Below are positions 38,630-48,378 of a stretch of DNA of 64,000 nucleotides, piece by piece. The notes under the pieces are model-generated. The model worked only from the letters and a program-made list of their open reading frames with translations, made no database searches and had not been told where the DNA came from. Made by a program: the position numbers and the translations under genes. The stretch lies in contig NC_003552.1 in the NCBI RefSeq assembly GCF_000007345.1, forward strand, positions 4,960,001-5,024,000, given 5' to 3'. This stretch comes from Methanosarcina acetivorans C2A. Lineage in GTDB: Archaea; Halobacteriota; Methanosarcinia; Methanosarcinales; Methanosarcinaceae. Each line of letters starts with the position of its first letter. Positions within the stretch are counted from its first letter, which is position 1.

Positions 38630-38884
38630 TTTTTCTGTACCTGCCTGTGAAATTCATTCGTTTAGCTGCCGAAAACATACGGTTTGCAAAGCAAACTTCT
38701 TACTTAGATCCTGCGAAATAACATTCCTGAAATATCTTAATCTACAGATAAAAGCACATCTGGAGTCCAAATCCTATATCCAGAGGCCAGCCTTATCAGA
38801 GATTTTAAGTCTCTAAACCCCCTGAGACTTTTAAAATCGGAACCATACAAATATTTTTCTGCTTCTTCCAGTGATTTTGTATTG

Positions 38885-39068
38885 GTACCTTGCATCCTTA
38901 TGGTACATTATATTCTTGCTGATACATTGTATCCTTATTGGTACATTGTATCCTTATTGGCACATTATATCCTTATTGGTACATTGTATCCTTATTGGCA
39001 CATTATATCCTTATTGGTACATTGTATCCTTATTGGCACATTATATCCTTATTGGTACATTGTATCCT
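38885..39068. repeat. 19-bp minisatellite with 38-bp higher-order structure
   Basis: About ten units. From 38930 the units alternate strictly between TACATTGTATCCTTATTGG and CACATTATATCCTTATTGG, so the true period is 38 bp. Two overlapping open frames here (38871-39179) are products of the repeat and are not genes. The array fills the middle of a 595-bp gap (38630-39224) between the DUF2298 and aldehyde dehydrogenase genes; the flanks hold only AT-rich promoter-like DNA. Confidence 0.9.
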
Positions 39069-39224
39069 GTTAACCATGTAATTTGTAAATATACTTATAT
39101 GCCTGTCGAAAAGGAAGTTATTTTTTTACTCACTATACTGTTGCACTTATCTTTAAAACCGTTAAATCTAAAATTGTAAAACACTTTGTTAGCTTAAAAT
39201 AGGGCTTTGTAAATAGTGGTAGCT

Positions 39225-40655
39225 ATGAAAATGCAGATCAACGGAAAAGCTGTAGAAGCATGTGGAGGAGAGGTCTTCGGGATTAAAAACCCTGCAACAG
39301 GAGAACTTATCGAGCAGGTCCCCCGGGGTACAGAAGAAGACGTGGCTGTTGCGGTCGAAGCTGCTTCGTCCGCTTTCACAGGCTGGGCTTCCGCATCTCC
39401 ACAGCAGAGAGGAGAAGTGCTTTACAGGGCTGCGGAAATTGTCCGACAGAGGAAAGACGAGCTTGCTTCCCTGCTGACACAGGAACAGGGAAAGCCTATT
39501 GTAGAAGCCCGAAATGAAATCGAAGGTTTTGCCCATGTTCTTGAGTATTACTGCGGGCTTTCAGGTAGCCAGCGAGGTGACTTCATTCCGGTTCCGGGAA
39601 ATGGGTATGCATTTACCGTAAAAAAACCTCTTGGGGTCTGTGCAGCCATAATTCCCTGGAACATGCCTGCCCTGATTATGGGCTGGAAAATTGCCCCTGT
39701 TTTGATTTCCGGAAATACTCTGGTACTGAAGCCGGCAAGTAACACCCCTCTTACAAACCTGACTCTTGCTTCTATCTTTGTGGAAGCCGGACTGCCGGCA
39801 GGTGTGCTGAATGTGGTAACAGGACCTGGGGAGACCGTAGGGGAAAGCCTTGTTCGCAGTCCTGAGGTAAGAAAAATTTCTTTTACTGGAGAAGCCAGAA
39901 CCGGAAAAAGGGTAGCTGAACTTGCAGCCTGCGGGATGAAAAGGATTACCCTGGAGCTGGGAGGAAGTGACCCTATGCTTGTGTGTGACGATGCTGACCT
40001 TGAAAGTGCTGCTGCCGGAGCCCTGAGAGGGAGGTTTTATAACTGCGGCCAGACCTGTACTGCTGTCAAGAGGCTGTATGTTTTCGAATCCGTAGCCGAA
40101 GAGTTCATAAAAAAACTTGAAACGGGAATAAAGAGCTTAAGGCTCGGAAACGGGATGGACAAAAATATCAGTATGGGCCCGCTTAACAACCGCACCCAGT
40201 GGGAATACATAAAAGAGCTTGCGGCCGAAATTGAGGAAAAAGATGCAGGCAGGATAATTACCGGAGGGAAAGTACCTGAGTTCAAAGATTCCGAGAAAGG
40301 GTACTTCTTTGAACCCACTCTTGTTTCAGATGTACCCGGAGACTCCAGGCTTTTGAAAGAAGAGGTTTTTGGACCTTTGCTCCCCGTGGTAACTGTAAAA
40401 AACCTTGATGAGGCAATAGTGGGAGCAAACAGCACCTGTTACGGGCTTGGGGCATCCATCTGGACAAAAAATATAGACAGGGCACGGAAAGGATGTGAAC
40501 AGTTGAATGCAGGGATCATATGGATCAATCAACACCTGAAGGTAGCCCCCGAAGTTCCTTTCGGAGGAGTTAAGGAAAGTGGGTTCGGAAGAGAAAACGG
40601 ACCCGAATCCCTCTCCGAATATCTGGAAACAAAAACCATAATGCTAAAAATCTGA
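39225..40655 (+). CDS. NAD(P)-dependent aldehyde dehydrogenase
   Basis: 476 residues of the ALDH superfamily. Visible: IIPWNMPALIMGWKIAPVLI, KPASNTPL, the nucleotide-site FTGEARTG, the catalytic Glu in LELGGSDP, the nucleophile Cys in YNCGQTCTAVKR, and the C-terminal EVPFGGVKESGFGRE. The oxidised aldehyde cannot be read; candidates are lactaldehyde (F420 synthesis) and succinate semialdehyde, both served by this branch. ATG 39225 is chosen among nearby starts (GTG 39216, ATG 39231). Single gene behind the minisatellite. Confidence 0.9.
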   Translation: MKMQINGKAVEACGGEVFGIKNPATGELIEQVPRGTEEDVAVAVEAASSAFTGWASASPQQRGEVLYRAAEIVRQRKDELASLLTQEQGKPIVEARNEIEGFAHVLEYYCGLSGSQRGDFIPVPGNGYAFTVKKPLGVCAAIIPWNMPALIMGWKIAPVLISGNTLVLKPASNTPLTNLTLASIFVEAGLPAGVLNVVTGPGETVGESLVRSPEVRKISFTGEARTGKRVAELAACGMKRITLELGGSDPMLVCDDADLESAAAGALRGRFYNCGQTCTAVKRLYVFESVAEEFIKKLETGIKSLRLGNGMDKNISMGPLNNRTQWEYIKELAAEIEEKDAGRIITGGKVPEFKDSEKGYFFEPTLVSDVPGDSRLLKEEVFGPLLPVVTVKNLDEAIVGANSTCYGLGASIWTKNIDRARKGCEQLNAGIIWINQHLKVAPEVPFGGVKESGFGRENGPESLSEYLETKTIMLKI

Positions 40656-40786
40656 ATGTTAAAGCCTGGGTGCTAAAATCTGGATGTAGAAAAATCTGAA
40701 GGTTAAGGCAGATGTAAAGTTAACTGTTAAAAAGCCAGCTAATTATTGGAGGAGTCGTGTTTGAAAATAGGAAATAAAGATCTTCA

Positions 40787-40810
40787 GTGAGCCATCATCA
40801 ACCGGCTCAC
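40787..40810. terminator. hairpin between convergent genes
   Basis: GTGAGCC (40787-40793), 10-base loop, GGCTCAC (40804-40810), followed by AATTCTTTTA on the plus strand. It stands between the ends of the aldehyde dehydrogenase and DUF3303 genes and could serve both directions. Confidence 0.4.
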
Positions 40811-40864
40811 CGAATTCTTTTAGGTAAACTGAAGTCGGTCAAACTGAATTCCGGTCTTTTCAAC

Positions 40865-41134
40865 TTACTTTTTGTACTTGGGCAGAAGCTGCATAAATTC
40901 AGAAGCTTCCATCACCGGGACACTGTCAATCACGCAGATGTCGGACCAGGGCAGGTTGAAGGCTCCGTAAGCCTCAGCACTTTCTGCTTCGTAAAGGATA
41001 TAATAGCGGTTTCCGGAAAGGTCAACCCACTGGTTGATAATATCGATTCCATCTGGAATTTCCAGTTTCTTGAAGTGTTCAAGGATCTTGTCGCGATTCG
41101 AAGGGTCCCAGGTACTAACGTCCATGAATAACAT
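40865..41134 (-). CDS. DUF3303 family small protein
   Basis: 89 residues: MLFMDVSTWDPSNRDKILEH, IIINQW-type strand (DIINQWVDLSGNRYYILYEA) and AYGAFNLPWSD. This is the dimeric alpha-beta barrel-like DUF3303 family, common in methanogens, function unknown. Convergent with the aldehyde dehydrogenase gene. Confidence 0.75.
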   Translation of the reverse strand: MLFMDVSTWDPSNRDKILEHFKKLEIPDGIDIINQWVDLSGNRYYILYEAESAEAYGAFNLPWSDICVIDSVPVMEASEFMQLLPKYKK

Positions 41135-41781
41135 CTTTTACCACTCCTTTTACTCTGTTATGCCGCCCATACCCCTGCCCGGAAGCTCAGGCAGCCCCTA
41201 TTCAGCATCCGGGTTCTTATTTGAGAGCCTTAATGGAAAACATCCGTTCCCCTCTGTCAGCCCCTTACAGGCATGACCTGTGTGCCCCCAAAAGCCGATT
41301 TGCGGCAGAAATTCAGAACATTTTTTAAGTGATCCTGTCTCCCCCATCTGCCCCTCTCAAATCCCCTTGAGTGACAAATCCGGCAAGACAGAGCCCATGC
41401 AGAAAGAAGTTCTGCAGGCATAAACAGAACAATATTATCCCTTAGGCTATATAATAGTTCGTCCTGAGGGATTGTTTAAAGTTAAATATCCACATTAATA
41501 CACAAAACTTTATTTTTTAGATATTATATTTATCTTGGAATATTTGAAAGAATACTCACACCGAATAACAAATATAGTTGAAAAGGTAAGAGATTTTCGT
41601 TCTCTTTTTCCTCACAATATCAACCATACAAGGGTGGAAGACCAAACCTTCTTGATGGAACCAAAACTTCGACACGGAACCATAACTTCCAGCACGGAAC
41701 CATAACTTCCGGGATAGAAATATATATTCTATGCCATATATTCTATGCCTGCGGGATTTCTTAACTCACTTTTTCCGGAAT
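41135..41781. other. 647-bp gap between DUF3303 and flavin oxidoreductase genes
   Basis: Holds the DUF3303 promoter side (41135-41200), a GC-richer part with no convincing ORF (41160-41420), AT-rich DNA near 41480-41560 and a 20-bp tandem repeat at 41655-41713. No gene is supported. Confidence 0.5.
41655..41713. repeat. three 20-bp tandem repeats
   Basis: Units ACGGAACCATAACTTCCAGC (41674-41693), a copy at 41694-41713 and a diverged copy at 41655-41673. They lie just beyond the 3' end of the oxidoreductase gene. Confidence 0.8.
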
Positions 41782-43095
41782 TTAATTTCCTTTTTCTTTC
41801 ATCAGCAGCTCTGCGGATTCAAACCCGGCTTTTACCGAACCGTTCAGACTCCTTTCCGGATAATTGGTTGAAGAGAACATACCTGCAAGATAAAGCCCAG
41901 AAGGGCCTGCAGTAAAAGGAAGCACATTTTTGAGATAGCCCTGCTCGTATACGGGGGCGGTATCTATTCTGCGGTAGAGCTTCGTCCAGCGAACCTTTGT
42001 TCTTGAGAATCCGGGAAACATTTTTTCAAGCCCTTGAAGGTAAGAATCAAGGACATTTTCTTCCTTTTGCGTCCAGAGAGCACTCTTTTCGTCCTGAAAA
42101 TAAGCAGTCACATAGACCAGATGTTCCCCATAGTCTTCAAAAGGCATATAATTGGTGTGTTCGATCACGGCTCCAAAAGGCACATCGGCTTTTATGTTCA
42201 TCCAGTAATTCCCGTCTTCCATAAGCGGCCTATCAAGCCCGATCAAAGCACACGCAGTCCCTTGATAATGGATATTTTTTAAAGAATCATGCAGGAGTTC
42301 TAGCTTGCCTCCGGTGATCGCATCAAGTACCGCGGGTTCTGCAGTCGAAATAACCGCATCGCAAGCTATAAACTCCCCGTCCACCACCACTCCCTGTACG
42401 GCATTGTTTTTGATCACAAGTTCAGTTACTTCCTTATTTGTCCGAATCTCTCCCCCATTTGCAGTTATTTCCCCTTCCAGGGCTTCCAGAAGAGAGTTAA
42501 AGCCGCCTCTCATGTACCCCAGTTTCTCCCCTTCTTTTCCCCTATCCGACCTTATTTTCACCCTCCCGATTAACCAGGCGGCAGAAACGTTTTCGGCGTT
42601 ATCTCCGAATTTGCTTTTCATAAGAGGGGCAAAAAAGTTTTCATACACCGACTTTCCCGCAGTATCGAGAATCCAGTCCTTTGCCTTTATCTGGTCATAG
42701 GGCACCGTGTCTTTTATCAGTCTGATCCTGAAAACCAGCAGACCAAGTTTTGCCAGGTCAAGAATGGATAGAGGGCTAAAGTGTAAGATCTCAAGAGGAG
42801 TGTTCATAGGATAGTTCTTACCATCCACGAAATAGGCATCTTTTGCTTCCAGCCACAGCATCTGCTTTTCAAGCCCGAGTTCCCTTATGAGGGCAAGGAG
42901 TTCCGAATCGGTCCTGAATATATGGTGGTAGTACCTTTCAATAAAGTATTTTTTCCCGGATTGTTCCAGACAGTAACTTGCTGCCATCCCCCCGATATCT
43001 GGATCTTTTTCAAAAACGGTTACTTCGTTAGATTTACATAGCCTGTAACCTGCGGATAAACCGGCAAGTCCGCTTCCGATTATTACTATCTTCAT
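41782..43095 (-). CDS. FAD-dependent oxidoreductase, amine oxidase/protoporphyrinogen oxidase-like
   Basis: 437 residues. The N-terminal dinucleotide fold is explicit: VIIGSGLAGLSAGYRL (GxGxxG), EVTVFEKDPDIGGMAAS, and the C-terminal FAD motif GLYLAGMFSSTNYPERSLNG. The middle resembles NAD(P)-binding Rossmann amine-oxidase-like proteins of polysaccharide loci (WLIGRVKIRSDRGKEGEKLG). Reaction unknown; relatives act on isoprenoids, porphyrins or sugar nucleotides. Its proximity to glycosylation-type genes is loose. Confidence 0.82.
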   Translation of the reverse strand: MKIVIIGSGLAGLSAGYRLCKSNEVTVFEKDPDIGGMAASYCLEQSGKKYFIERYYHHIFRTDSELLALIRELGLEKQMLWLEAKDAYFVDGKNYPMNTPLEILHFSPLSILDLAKLGLLVFRIRLIKDTVPYDQIKAKDWILDTAGKSVYENFFAPLMKSKFGDNAENVSAAWLIGRVKIRSDRGKEGEKLGYMRGGFNSLLEALEGEITANGGEIRTNKEVTELVIKNNAVQGVVVDGEFIACDAVISTAEPAVLDAITGGKLELLHDSLKNIHYQGTACALIGLDRPLMEDGNYWMNIKADVPFGAVIEHTNYMPFEDYGEHLVYVTAYFQDEKSALWTQKEENVLDSYLQGLEKMFPGFSRTKVRWTKLYRRIDTAPVYEQGYLKNVLPFTAGPSGLYLAGMFSSTNYPERSLNGSVKAGFESAELLMKEKGN

Positions 43096-43271
43096 GGATA
43101 TTTTTTCCCTCTATTCATTAATTTTTAAGCTAATTTTTGAGAATTGGGCTTTAAAACCCTGTAATTTCCATATGGAAAAACAGATAGATTCCAAATCTTT
43201 TTTTACAGGAAAAGGTCTTGTAGAACTATAAATATTACAAAAAAACCCTTTGCATATCGATATGTCTAACC

Positions 43272-43282
43272 GCTATATATAC
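43272..43282 (+). promoter_or_regulatory. TATA box of the P-type ATPase gene
   Basis: GCTATATATAC, about 80 bases before the TTG start at 43360; a further palindrome CATATCGATATG lies just upstream (43252-43263). Confidence 0.45.
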
Positions 43283-43359
43283 ATTAAACTCATTTATATT
43301 ATAGCGCGGTACATACCGAGTACAGAGCTATCGGGTTACAAAAAGACGAGGGTCAGGGT

Positions 43360-46089
43360 TTGTACTACGATCGGGAAATTAGCTCGGTTCTTGAGGAGCT
43401 GAAGACTTCAGAGGAAGGATTGAGCTCCGAAGAAGCTGAAAAAAGGCTGGAAGAGTATGGGAAAAACGAACTTAAAGAAAAAGAAAAAGTCTCGGTCTTG
43501 CGACTCTTTCTCTCACAATTCAAAAGTATCTTAATTTTCATCCTGATAGTTGCTTCCATTGTTTCGGCTTTACTCGGGGAAACCATTGACTCGGTGGTGA
43601 TTTTATTTACTGTTTTTCTTGCCGGAGTTCTTGGTTTTGTACAGGAGTATAGAGCTGAAAAAGCAATTGAACTCCTTAAGTCCCTGACGTCTCCCGAGGC
43701 AACCGTAATAAGAAACGGGGCTGAAAAAAAGATCCCTTCAACCGAACTAATCCCGGGAGACATAATTCTGCTTCAGACCGGAGACCGCATCCCCGCTGAT
43801 GCCAGGATAATTAAAGAGTTCAACCTTAAAGTTGACGAGTCCTCGCTCACCGGTGAGTCCGTGCCTGTCCAGAAAATTACCGATGCTCTGCCCGCAAGCA
43901 CTTCCAAAGCTGACAGGAAGAACATGGTCTATGCAGGGACTTCAGTTGCTTACGGAAGAGGAAAGGGGGTCGTCACGGCAACAGGCATGAAAACATCTTT
44001 TGGGGAACTTGCCGGACTTCTCGGGACAATAGAAAGGTCCAGAACCCCTCTGCAAGAAAGCCTCGATAAATTCGGGAGATGGATTGGCGGGGCAACTCTC
44101 GTAATTGTAGCTTTTGTTGCAGTGCTAGGGGTTTTTTCCGGCTTCCCTCCGCTGGACATGTTTCTCTGGGGTGTTGCACTTGCAGTTGCCGCTATCCCTG
44201 AAGCCCTTCCTGCGGTTGTGACAGTAGGGCTGGGGCTTGGAGTAAGGCGTATGGTCAAAAGACATGCTCTTGTGAGAAAACTTCCTTCGGTAGAAACGCT
44301 CGGGGCTACTGATGTAATTTGTTCTGACAAGACAGGCACGCTTACACAGAACAAAATGACAGTTGAAAAGATATATGTTAATAAACAGAACCTCAAAGTC
44401 ACGGGAAACGGGTATAATCCTGAAGGAAAATTTTTAAAAGAGGACTCGGATAAAGAAGACCCTGAGGTCTCTGAGGACGATTTACATCTTCGGACTCTTT
44501 TGCTTGGGGCTGCCCTTTGCAACGATTCAAACCTTCATAAAGAAGAAGACGTGTGGAAAATTACAGGAGACCCGACAGAAGCAGCTCTTGTGGTCGCTGC
44601 GGCAAAGGCAGGGTTTGAAAACTCCGAACTAGAACGAAAATACCCGCGACTTGCAGAAATACCCTTTTCTTCCGAAACTAAGAGAATGACCACCTTCAAC
44701 AAACTGGAAGACGGCCCCGGAAGCATTCTTGATTCCGAACTTGTGGCTTTTTCGAAAGGAGCTCCGGAGGTAATCCTTGCCTCCTGTACGAAGATTTTGC
44801 TTGACGGCGAAACGAAAGTTTTAACTCAGGAGCAGATACAGGAGATCTCCGAGCAGGTTAAAGAACTTGCTGATCAGGCCCTGAGAGTTATGGCTCTTTC
44901 TTTCCGCCCGCTTGAAGAGGGTTTCTCCCCCGAAAAAGTTACTTCCGGGGAAATCCCTGCAGAAGAAATTGAAAAGGACATGATCTTTTCAGGGCTAATA
45001 GGTATGAGAGATCCCCCGAGGGAAGAAGTAAAAGCTGCTATCAAAACCTGTGAAGAGGCGGGCATCAAGACAGTAATGATAACCGGGGATCATAAGATCA
45101 CAGCGGCTGCAATTGCAAGAGAACTCGGGATTTTAAAGGAAAACGACCTCACTCTTACGGGTTCGGAACTTGACAACCTTGACGAGATTGAGTTTGAGGA
45201 GAAAGTTGAAAAGGTTTCGGTTTACGCGCGGGTCTACCCTACTCATAAACTGAGAGTGGTAGAAGCCCTAAAGAAGAAAGGCTATGTTGTGGCAATGACC
45301 GGGGACGGAGTTAACGATGCTCCTGCCCTGAAGGCTGCGGATATGGGCATAGCAATGGGCATTACGGGCACTGATGTCAGCAAAGAAGCTTCCAGCATGA
45401 TCCTGACAGATGATAATTTTGCGTCCATTGTCTCGGCAGTTGAAGAAGGAAGAAACATATTTAAAAACATCAAAAACTTCATAGCCTACGGACTTACAGC
45501 CCATATCGGAGAAGTCCTGATCGTCCTCACAGCAATTCTGGGCTGGCAGATCCTACCTTTGATTGCAGTACAGATCCTCTGGATCAACCTGATTACGGAC
45601 GGGCTCCCTCCCATGGCTCTTTCTGTTGAACCTCCTGACAGGGGGCTTATGAGGCAGAAACCAAGGGATGTTGAAGAAGGACTTATCACCCGCCGTGAAA
45701 TTGCTGCCGGGCTTGGGATTGGAGGGCTTATTGCCACTCAGGCCCTGATAGTTTTAGTCTGGGCTCTGAACAGCGGTTTTCCCATTCCGAAACTACAGAC
45801 CATGATCTTCACACTTGTAGTCTTTTCAGAGATGTTCAACGCTTTCAACTGGCGTTCTGACAGGTATTCGATTTTTTCTCTCGGGCTCTTTACAAACAAA
45901 GCTCTGGTCTATGCAGTCCTGACCACAGTAATCCTGCAGTTGCTGGTGGTTTACACCCCTTTCCTGCAATTTGCTTTCAGGACAGTCCCTCTTTCCCTTT
46001 CTGAGCTGGGAATCATAACGGCTTTAGCTTCCACCACCCTCATCTCAATGGAGATTGTAAAGTACCTGAATGCAAGGAAGTATTACTGA
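43360..46089 (+). CDS. Ca2+-type P-type ATPase (P2 class)
   Basis: 909 residues, full-length P2 ATPase with ten predicted helices. The phosphorylated Asp is in ICSDKTGTLTQNK (about residue 325); TGES actuator motif in SSLTGESVPV; hinge MTGDGVNDAPALKAADMG. Ion-site helix 4 has AAIPEALPAVV and helix 6 has NLITDGLPPMALSVEPPD, which correspond to SERCA PEGLP and NLVTDGLPATALG, so calcium export is the best guess; other cations cannot be excluded. Start TTG gives MYYDREISSV at the usual distance from the first helix. Promoter TATA at 43272. Confidence 0.92.
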   Translation: MYYDREISSVLEELKTSEEGLSSEEAEKRLEEYGKNELKEKEKVSVLRLFLSQFKSILIFILIVASIVSALLGETIDSVVILFTVFLAGVLGFVQEYRAEKAIELLKSLTSPEATVIRNGAEKKIPSTELIPGDIILLQTGDRIPADARIIKEFNLKVDESSLTGESVPVQKITDALPASTSKADRKNMVYAGTSVAYGRGKGVVTATGMKTSFGELAGLLGTIERSRTPLQESLDKFGRWIGGATLVIVAFVAVLGVFSGFPPLDMFLWGVALAVAAIPEALPAVVTVGLGLGVRRMVKRHALVRKLPSVETLGATDVICSDKTGTLTQNKMTVEKIYVNKQNLKVTGNGYNPEGKFLKEDSDKEDPEVSEDDLHLRTLLLGAALCNDSNLHKEEDVWKITGDPTEAALVVAAAKAGFENSELERKYPRLAEIPFSSETKRMTTFNKLEDGPGSILDSELVAFSKGAPEVILASCTKILLDGETKVLTQEQIQEISEQVKELADQALRVMALSFRPLEEGFSPEKVTSGEIPAEEIEKDMIFSGLIGMRDPPREEVKAAIKTCEEAGIKTVMITGDHKITAAAIARELGILKENDLTLTGSELDNLDEIEFEEKVEKVSVYARVYPTHKLRVVEALKKKGYVVAMTGDGVNDAPALKAADMGIAMGITGTDVSKEASSMILTDDNFASIVSAVEEGRNIFKNIKNFIAYGLTAHIGEVLIVLTAILGWQILPLIAVQILWINLITDGLPPMALSVEPPDRGLMRQKPRDVEEGLITRREIAAGLGIGGLIATQALIVLVWALNSGFPIPKLQTMIFTLVVFSEMFNAFNWRSDRYSIFSLGLFTNKALVYAVLTTVILQLLVVYTPFLQFAFRTVPLSLSELGIITALASTTLISMEIVKYLNARKYY

Positions 46090-46169
46090 TCGGAAGGTTA
46101 TCTAAGCTCATCCGGGTCTTGGCTTTAAAAAAGAGGGGAGAGCTCTGATCTTTTTCCGGATCTAAACTG

Positions 46170-47351
46170 TCATTCTATGGTCCCATTATCGGCTTTGTTT
46201 TTTCTTTCATTTCGAATCGCAAACTTTAGAAGCGGAGGTGAAACCAGGAGGGATATAATTACCATAAAAACCATCGCTGAGAATACTTCCAGTCCGATGA
46301 TCCCTGCGCTCCTGCCTATGCTCAACACCACAAGTTCTATCCCTGCTCTCGGCATAACCCCTATCCCGAAGATAAGGCTTTCATAAAAATCGAACCCTAT
46401 CGCTTTTGACCCTATAAAGCCTCCTATCAGTTTTCCGGAGAGGGCCAGGAGGACAACCAGGGGGACAAAAATACCTGCATTTACCAGGTCTTGAAGGTCA
46501 ATTGAAAAACCTATAAAAGCAAAAAAAAGAGGGACCAGGATCCCGTAAGCCAGCCCTTCTACTTTGCTCTGTACGTCCTGAATTTTGGCAAGAGGAATTT
46601 CCGAAATTAAGACCCCTCCGATAAATGCCCCTATTGTTGCATGAAGGTCGAAAAACTCTGCAAGGTAGGCAGAAAAAAGAGCTACCATAACCACAACGGA
46701 AAATACTGCTTCTTTTTCGTGCATTTTCTGGGCATAAACAAAAATCCTGGGGAAAAAGTACTTTCCAAGGATGTACATGATCAGCAGAAAGAGCAGGATT
46801 TTTCCTGCAATTGTAAGAACGCCCAGAGCCGAAGGCATGAGATTGAAACGGGTAAAAGTAATCAAGATAGAAAGCAGGGATATCCCTATAATATCGTCAA
46901 GGATTGCCGAAAAAAGCATTATTGTCCCGGGTCTGCTGGAAAGATAGTTCAGGTCTATAAGAGTATTGAGCACTGTTCCTATGCTTGTCGGACTAAAAGC
47001 AACTGCTATGAAGAGGCTTTGAAGAAAACTGAAATTAAAGATCTCTCCAAGCATGAAACCGAAAACAAAGGCAAAAAATATCTGAGAAAATGTAGGGACA
47101 AAAGCAACTAATGCTGCGGGTTTCAGTTCCCTTAAGCTCACTTCTTTATATCCTGCAGTAAAAAGCAGGAAAATAGCCCCGAGCTGAGCAAAGAAAGCGA
47201 TTACCACGGTTTCTACATCAAGAAAAAGTACTCCGAGTAAGATACCTGCAAGAATTTCCCCCATGATTGAAGGGAATCCTGCTCTTTCTGACGCTTCCCC
47301 CAGGATTTTCACACTGAAAATAAGAAATAGTATCTGAAACAGAGCACTCAC
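46170..47351 (-). CDS. CPA2-type cation/proton antiporter
   Basis: 393 residues, about 12 transmembrane helices, no C-terminal TrkA domain. The family motif is seen in FSAILDDIIGISLLS (two adjacent Asp, as in electrogenic NapA-like antiporters) and PSIMGEILAGILLG. It would exchange Na+ or K+ for protons. It follows the CBS-domain gene by 31 bp on the same strand; the two likely form an operon with the CBS protein as regulator. Confidence 0.87.
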   Translation of the reverse strand: MSALFQILFLIFSVKILGEASERAGFPSIMGEILAGILLGVLFLDVETVVIAFFAQLGAIFLLFTAGYKEVSLRELKPAALVAFVPTFSQIFFAFVFGFMLGEIFNFSFLQSLFIAVAFSPTSIGTVLNTLIDLNYLSSRPGTIMLFSAILDDIIGISLLSILITFTRFNLMPSALGVLTIAGKILLFLLIMYILGKYFFPRIFVYAQKMHEKEAVFSVVVMVALFSAYLAEFFDLHATIGAFIGGVLISEIPLAKIQDVQSKVEGLAYGILVPLFFAFIGFSIDLQDLVNAGIFVPLVVLLALSGKLIGGFIGSKAIGFDFYESLIFGIGVMPRAGIELVVLSIGRSAGIIGLEVFSAMVFMVIISLLVSPPLLKFAIRNERKNKADNGTIE

Positions 47352-47382
47352 TGCTGTTAGTCCCCCACTGTCCTCTCTTGCT

Positions 47383-48042
47383 TTAGCCCAAGCTCACCTT
47401 TTTTCTTCTCCTGCAAATCTCTTTTACGAGATCTTTCTTGGAGATAATTCCTGCCAGTTTTCCATTATTGCTGACACATACGCGGTCAAACCTGTGCTTC
47501 ATCATCAGGTCCGAAGCGTCTTTGAGTGTAGCATCAAGAGAAATTGTCACCGGATGTGTGATCATTATATCTCTGGCTTTTCCACCAAGAGACCTTATAG
47601 CCGTAAGGGGGGTATGTTTTGATCTGGGGACCAGGCACAAGAGCAAGATTTCTAGAACAACATCAAGGTCAATGATCCCCACAAGCTCATTATTCGCATT
47701 CACTACGGGAAAAGTATGGTAGGGGAATTTCCCAAAAAGCGAAAAGACTTCTTCCAGAGGAGCATTTTCTTTTATTGTGACAACATTTCTGGTCATTAAG
47801 TCTTCAATTGTCATCCAGAGGCAACTCTCAAATCTCTCGCCTTCCTTCTCGGATGGCATAAAGTCTTCCAGAAACTCTTCAAAAGTATCGGATAATTCTT
47901 CTTCCCTTTCTGGAACCTTTTCCGGATGCCTCTCATTTCCATTTTCCTTTTCTTCCTCCTCTTCATAGCTGTTTCCTTGAGAGAAGTTTCTTCCTGCAAG
48001 ATTATTTGTTAGAGAGAATATTTTGCCCATAAATAGCTCCAT
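47383..48042 (-). CDS. CBS-domain pair protein upstream of antiporter
   Basis: 219 residues: a charged Glu/Lys-rich N-terminal 65 residues, then two CBS motifs (TIEDLMTRNVVTIKENAPLE... and KARDIMITHPVTISLDATLK...), forming one adenylate-binding Bateman module. A second ATG at 48030 has GGAG at better spacing than the first. CBS modules commonly control channels and transporters by ATP/AMP level; here the antiporter gene follows directly. Confidence 0.85.
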   Translation of the reverse strand: MELFMGKIFSLTNNLAGRNFSQGNSYEEEEEKENGNERHPEKVPEREEELSDTFEEFLEDFMPSEKEGERFESCLWMTIEDLMTRNVVTIKENAPLEEVFSLFGKFPYHTFPVVNANNELVGIIDLDVVLEILLLCLVPRSKHTPLTAIRSLGGKARDIMITHPVTISLDATLKDASDLMMKHRFDRVCVSNNGKLAGIISKKDLVKEICRRRKKVSLG

Positions 48043-48112
48043 TTAAGAATTCTCCCCTTTTTACATATTATTTGTGTTCTTCGGTATTTTTTTCGCTTTT
48101 TTCCGGGTTTTT

Positions 48113-48328
48113 TCATCTGTTTTTCTCCCTATTCCGATTGGCCGGGGAAATCAGTTGACCTGTTTCGAATCCAGGAATAAAGCTCTCAGATATTTCTTCC
48201 TGAACCTCACGTGATCGGAAACAACCCGTCATCCAGAGAAAAAACAACAAGAAAAACAATGCAATGGGTAGAAGAGGGAATATGCTGAAGAAATGTTCCC
48301 CGGCTGAGAGAATATTTTCCTGACTCAA
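48113..48328 (-). CDS. small single-pass membrane protein with ENILSA motif, second copy
   Basis: 71 residues: MSQENILSAGEHFFS, one strongly hydrophobic helix (about 16-35), then a charged tail. It is the counterpart of the protein at 12899-13108 and shares 20 identical bases with it across the ENILSA region (48302-48321). It lies 50 bp after the Agl23-like gene, on the same strand, so the two may be cotranscribed. Function unknown. Confidence 0.55.
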   Translation of the reverse strand: MSQENILSAGEHFFSIFPLLPIALFFLLFFLWMTGCFRSREVQEEISESFIPGFETGQLISPANRNREKNR

Positions 48329-48378
48329 GACTGTTTTTTAACTCGTGGAAAAAGAGATTTAGAAAAGAAAATCTGGGC

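Noticed and set aside
38871-39179. Two overlapping ORFs (102 and 63 codons) with Ile/Tyr/Leu-rich repeats
   Set aside because: They are translations of the 19-bp minisatellite; since 19 is not a multiple of three, the frames stay open only by chance of repeat composition.
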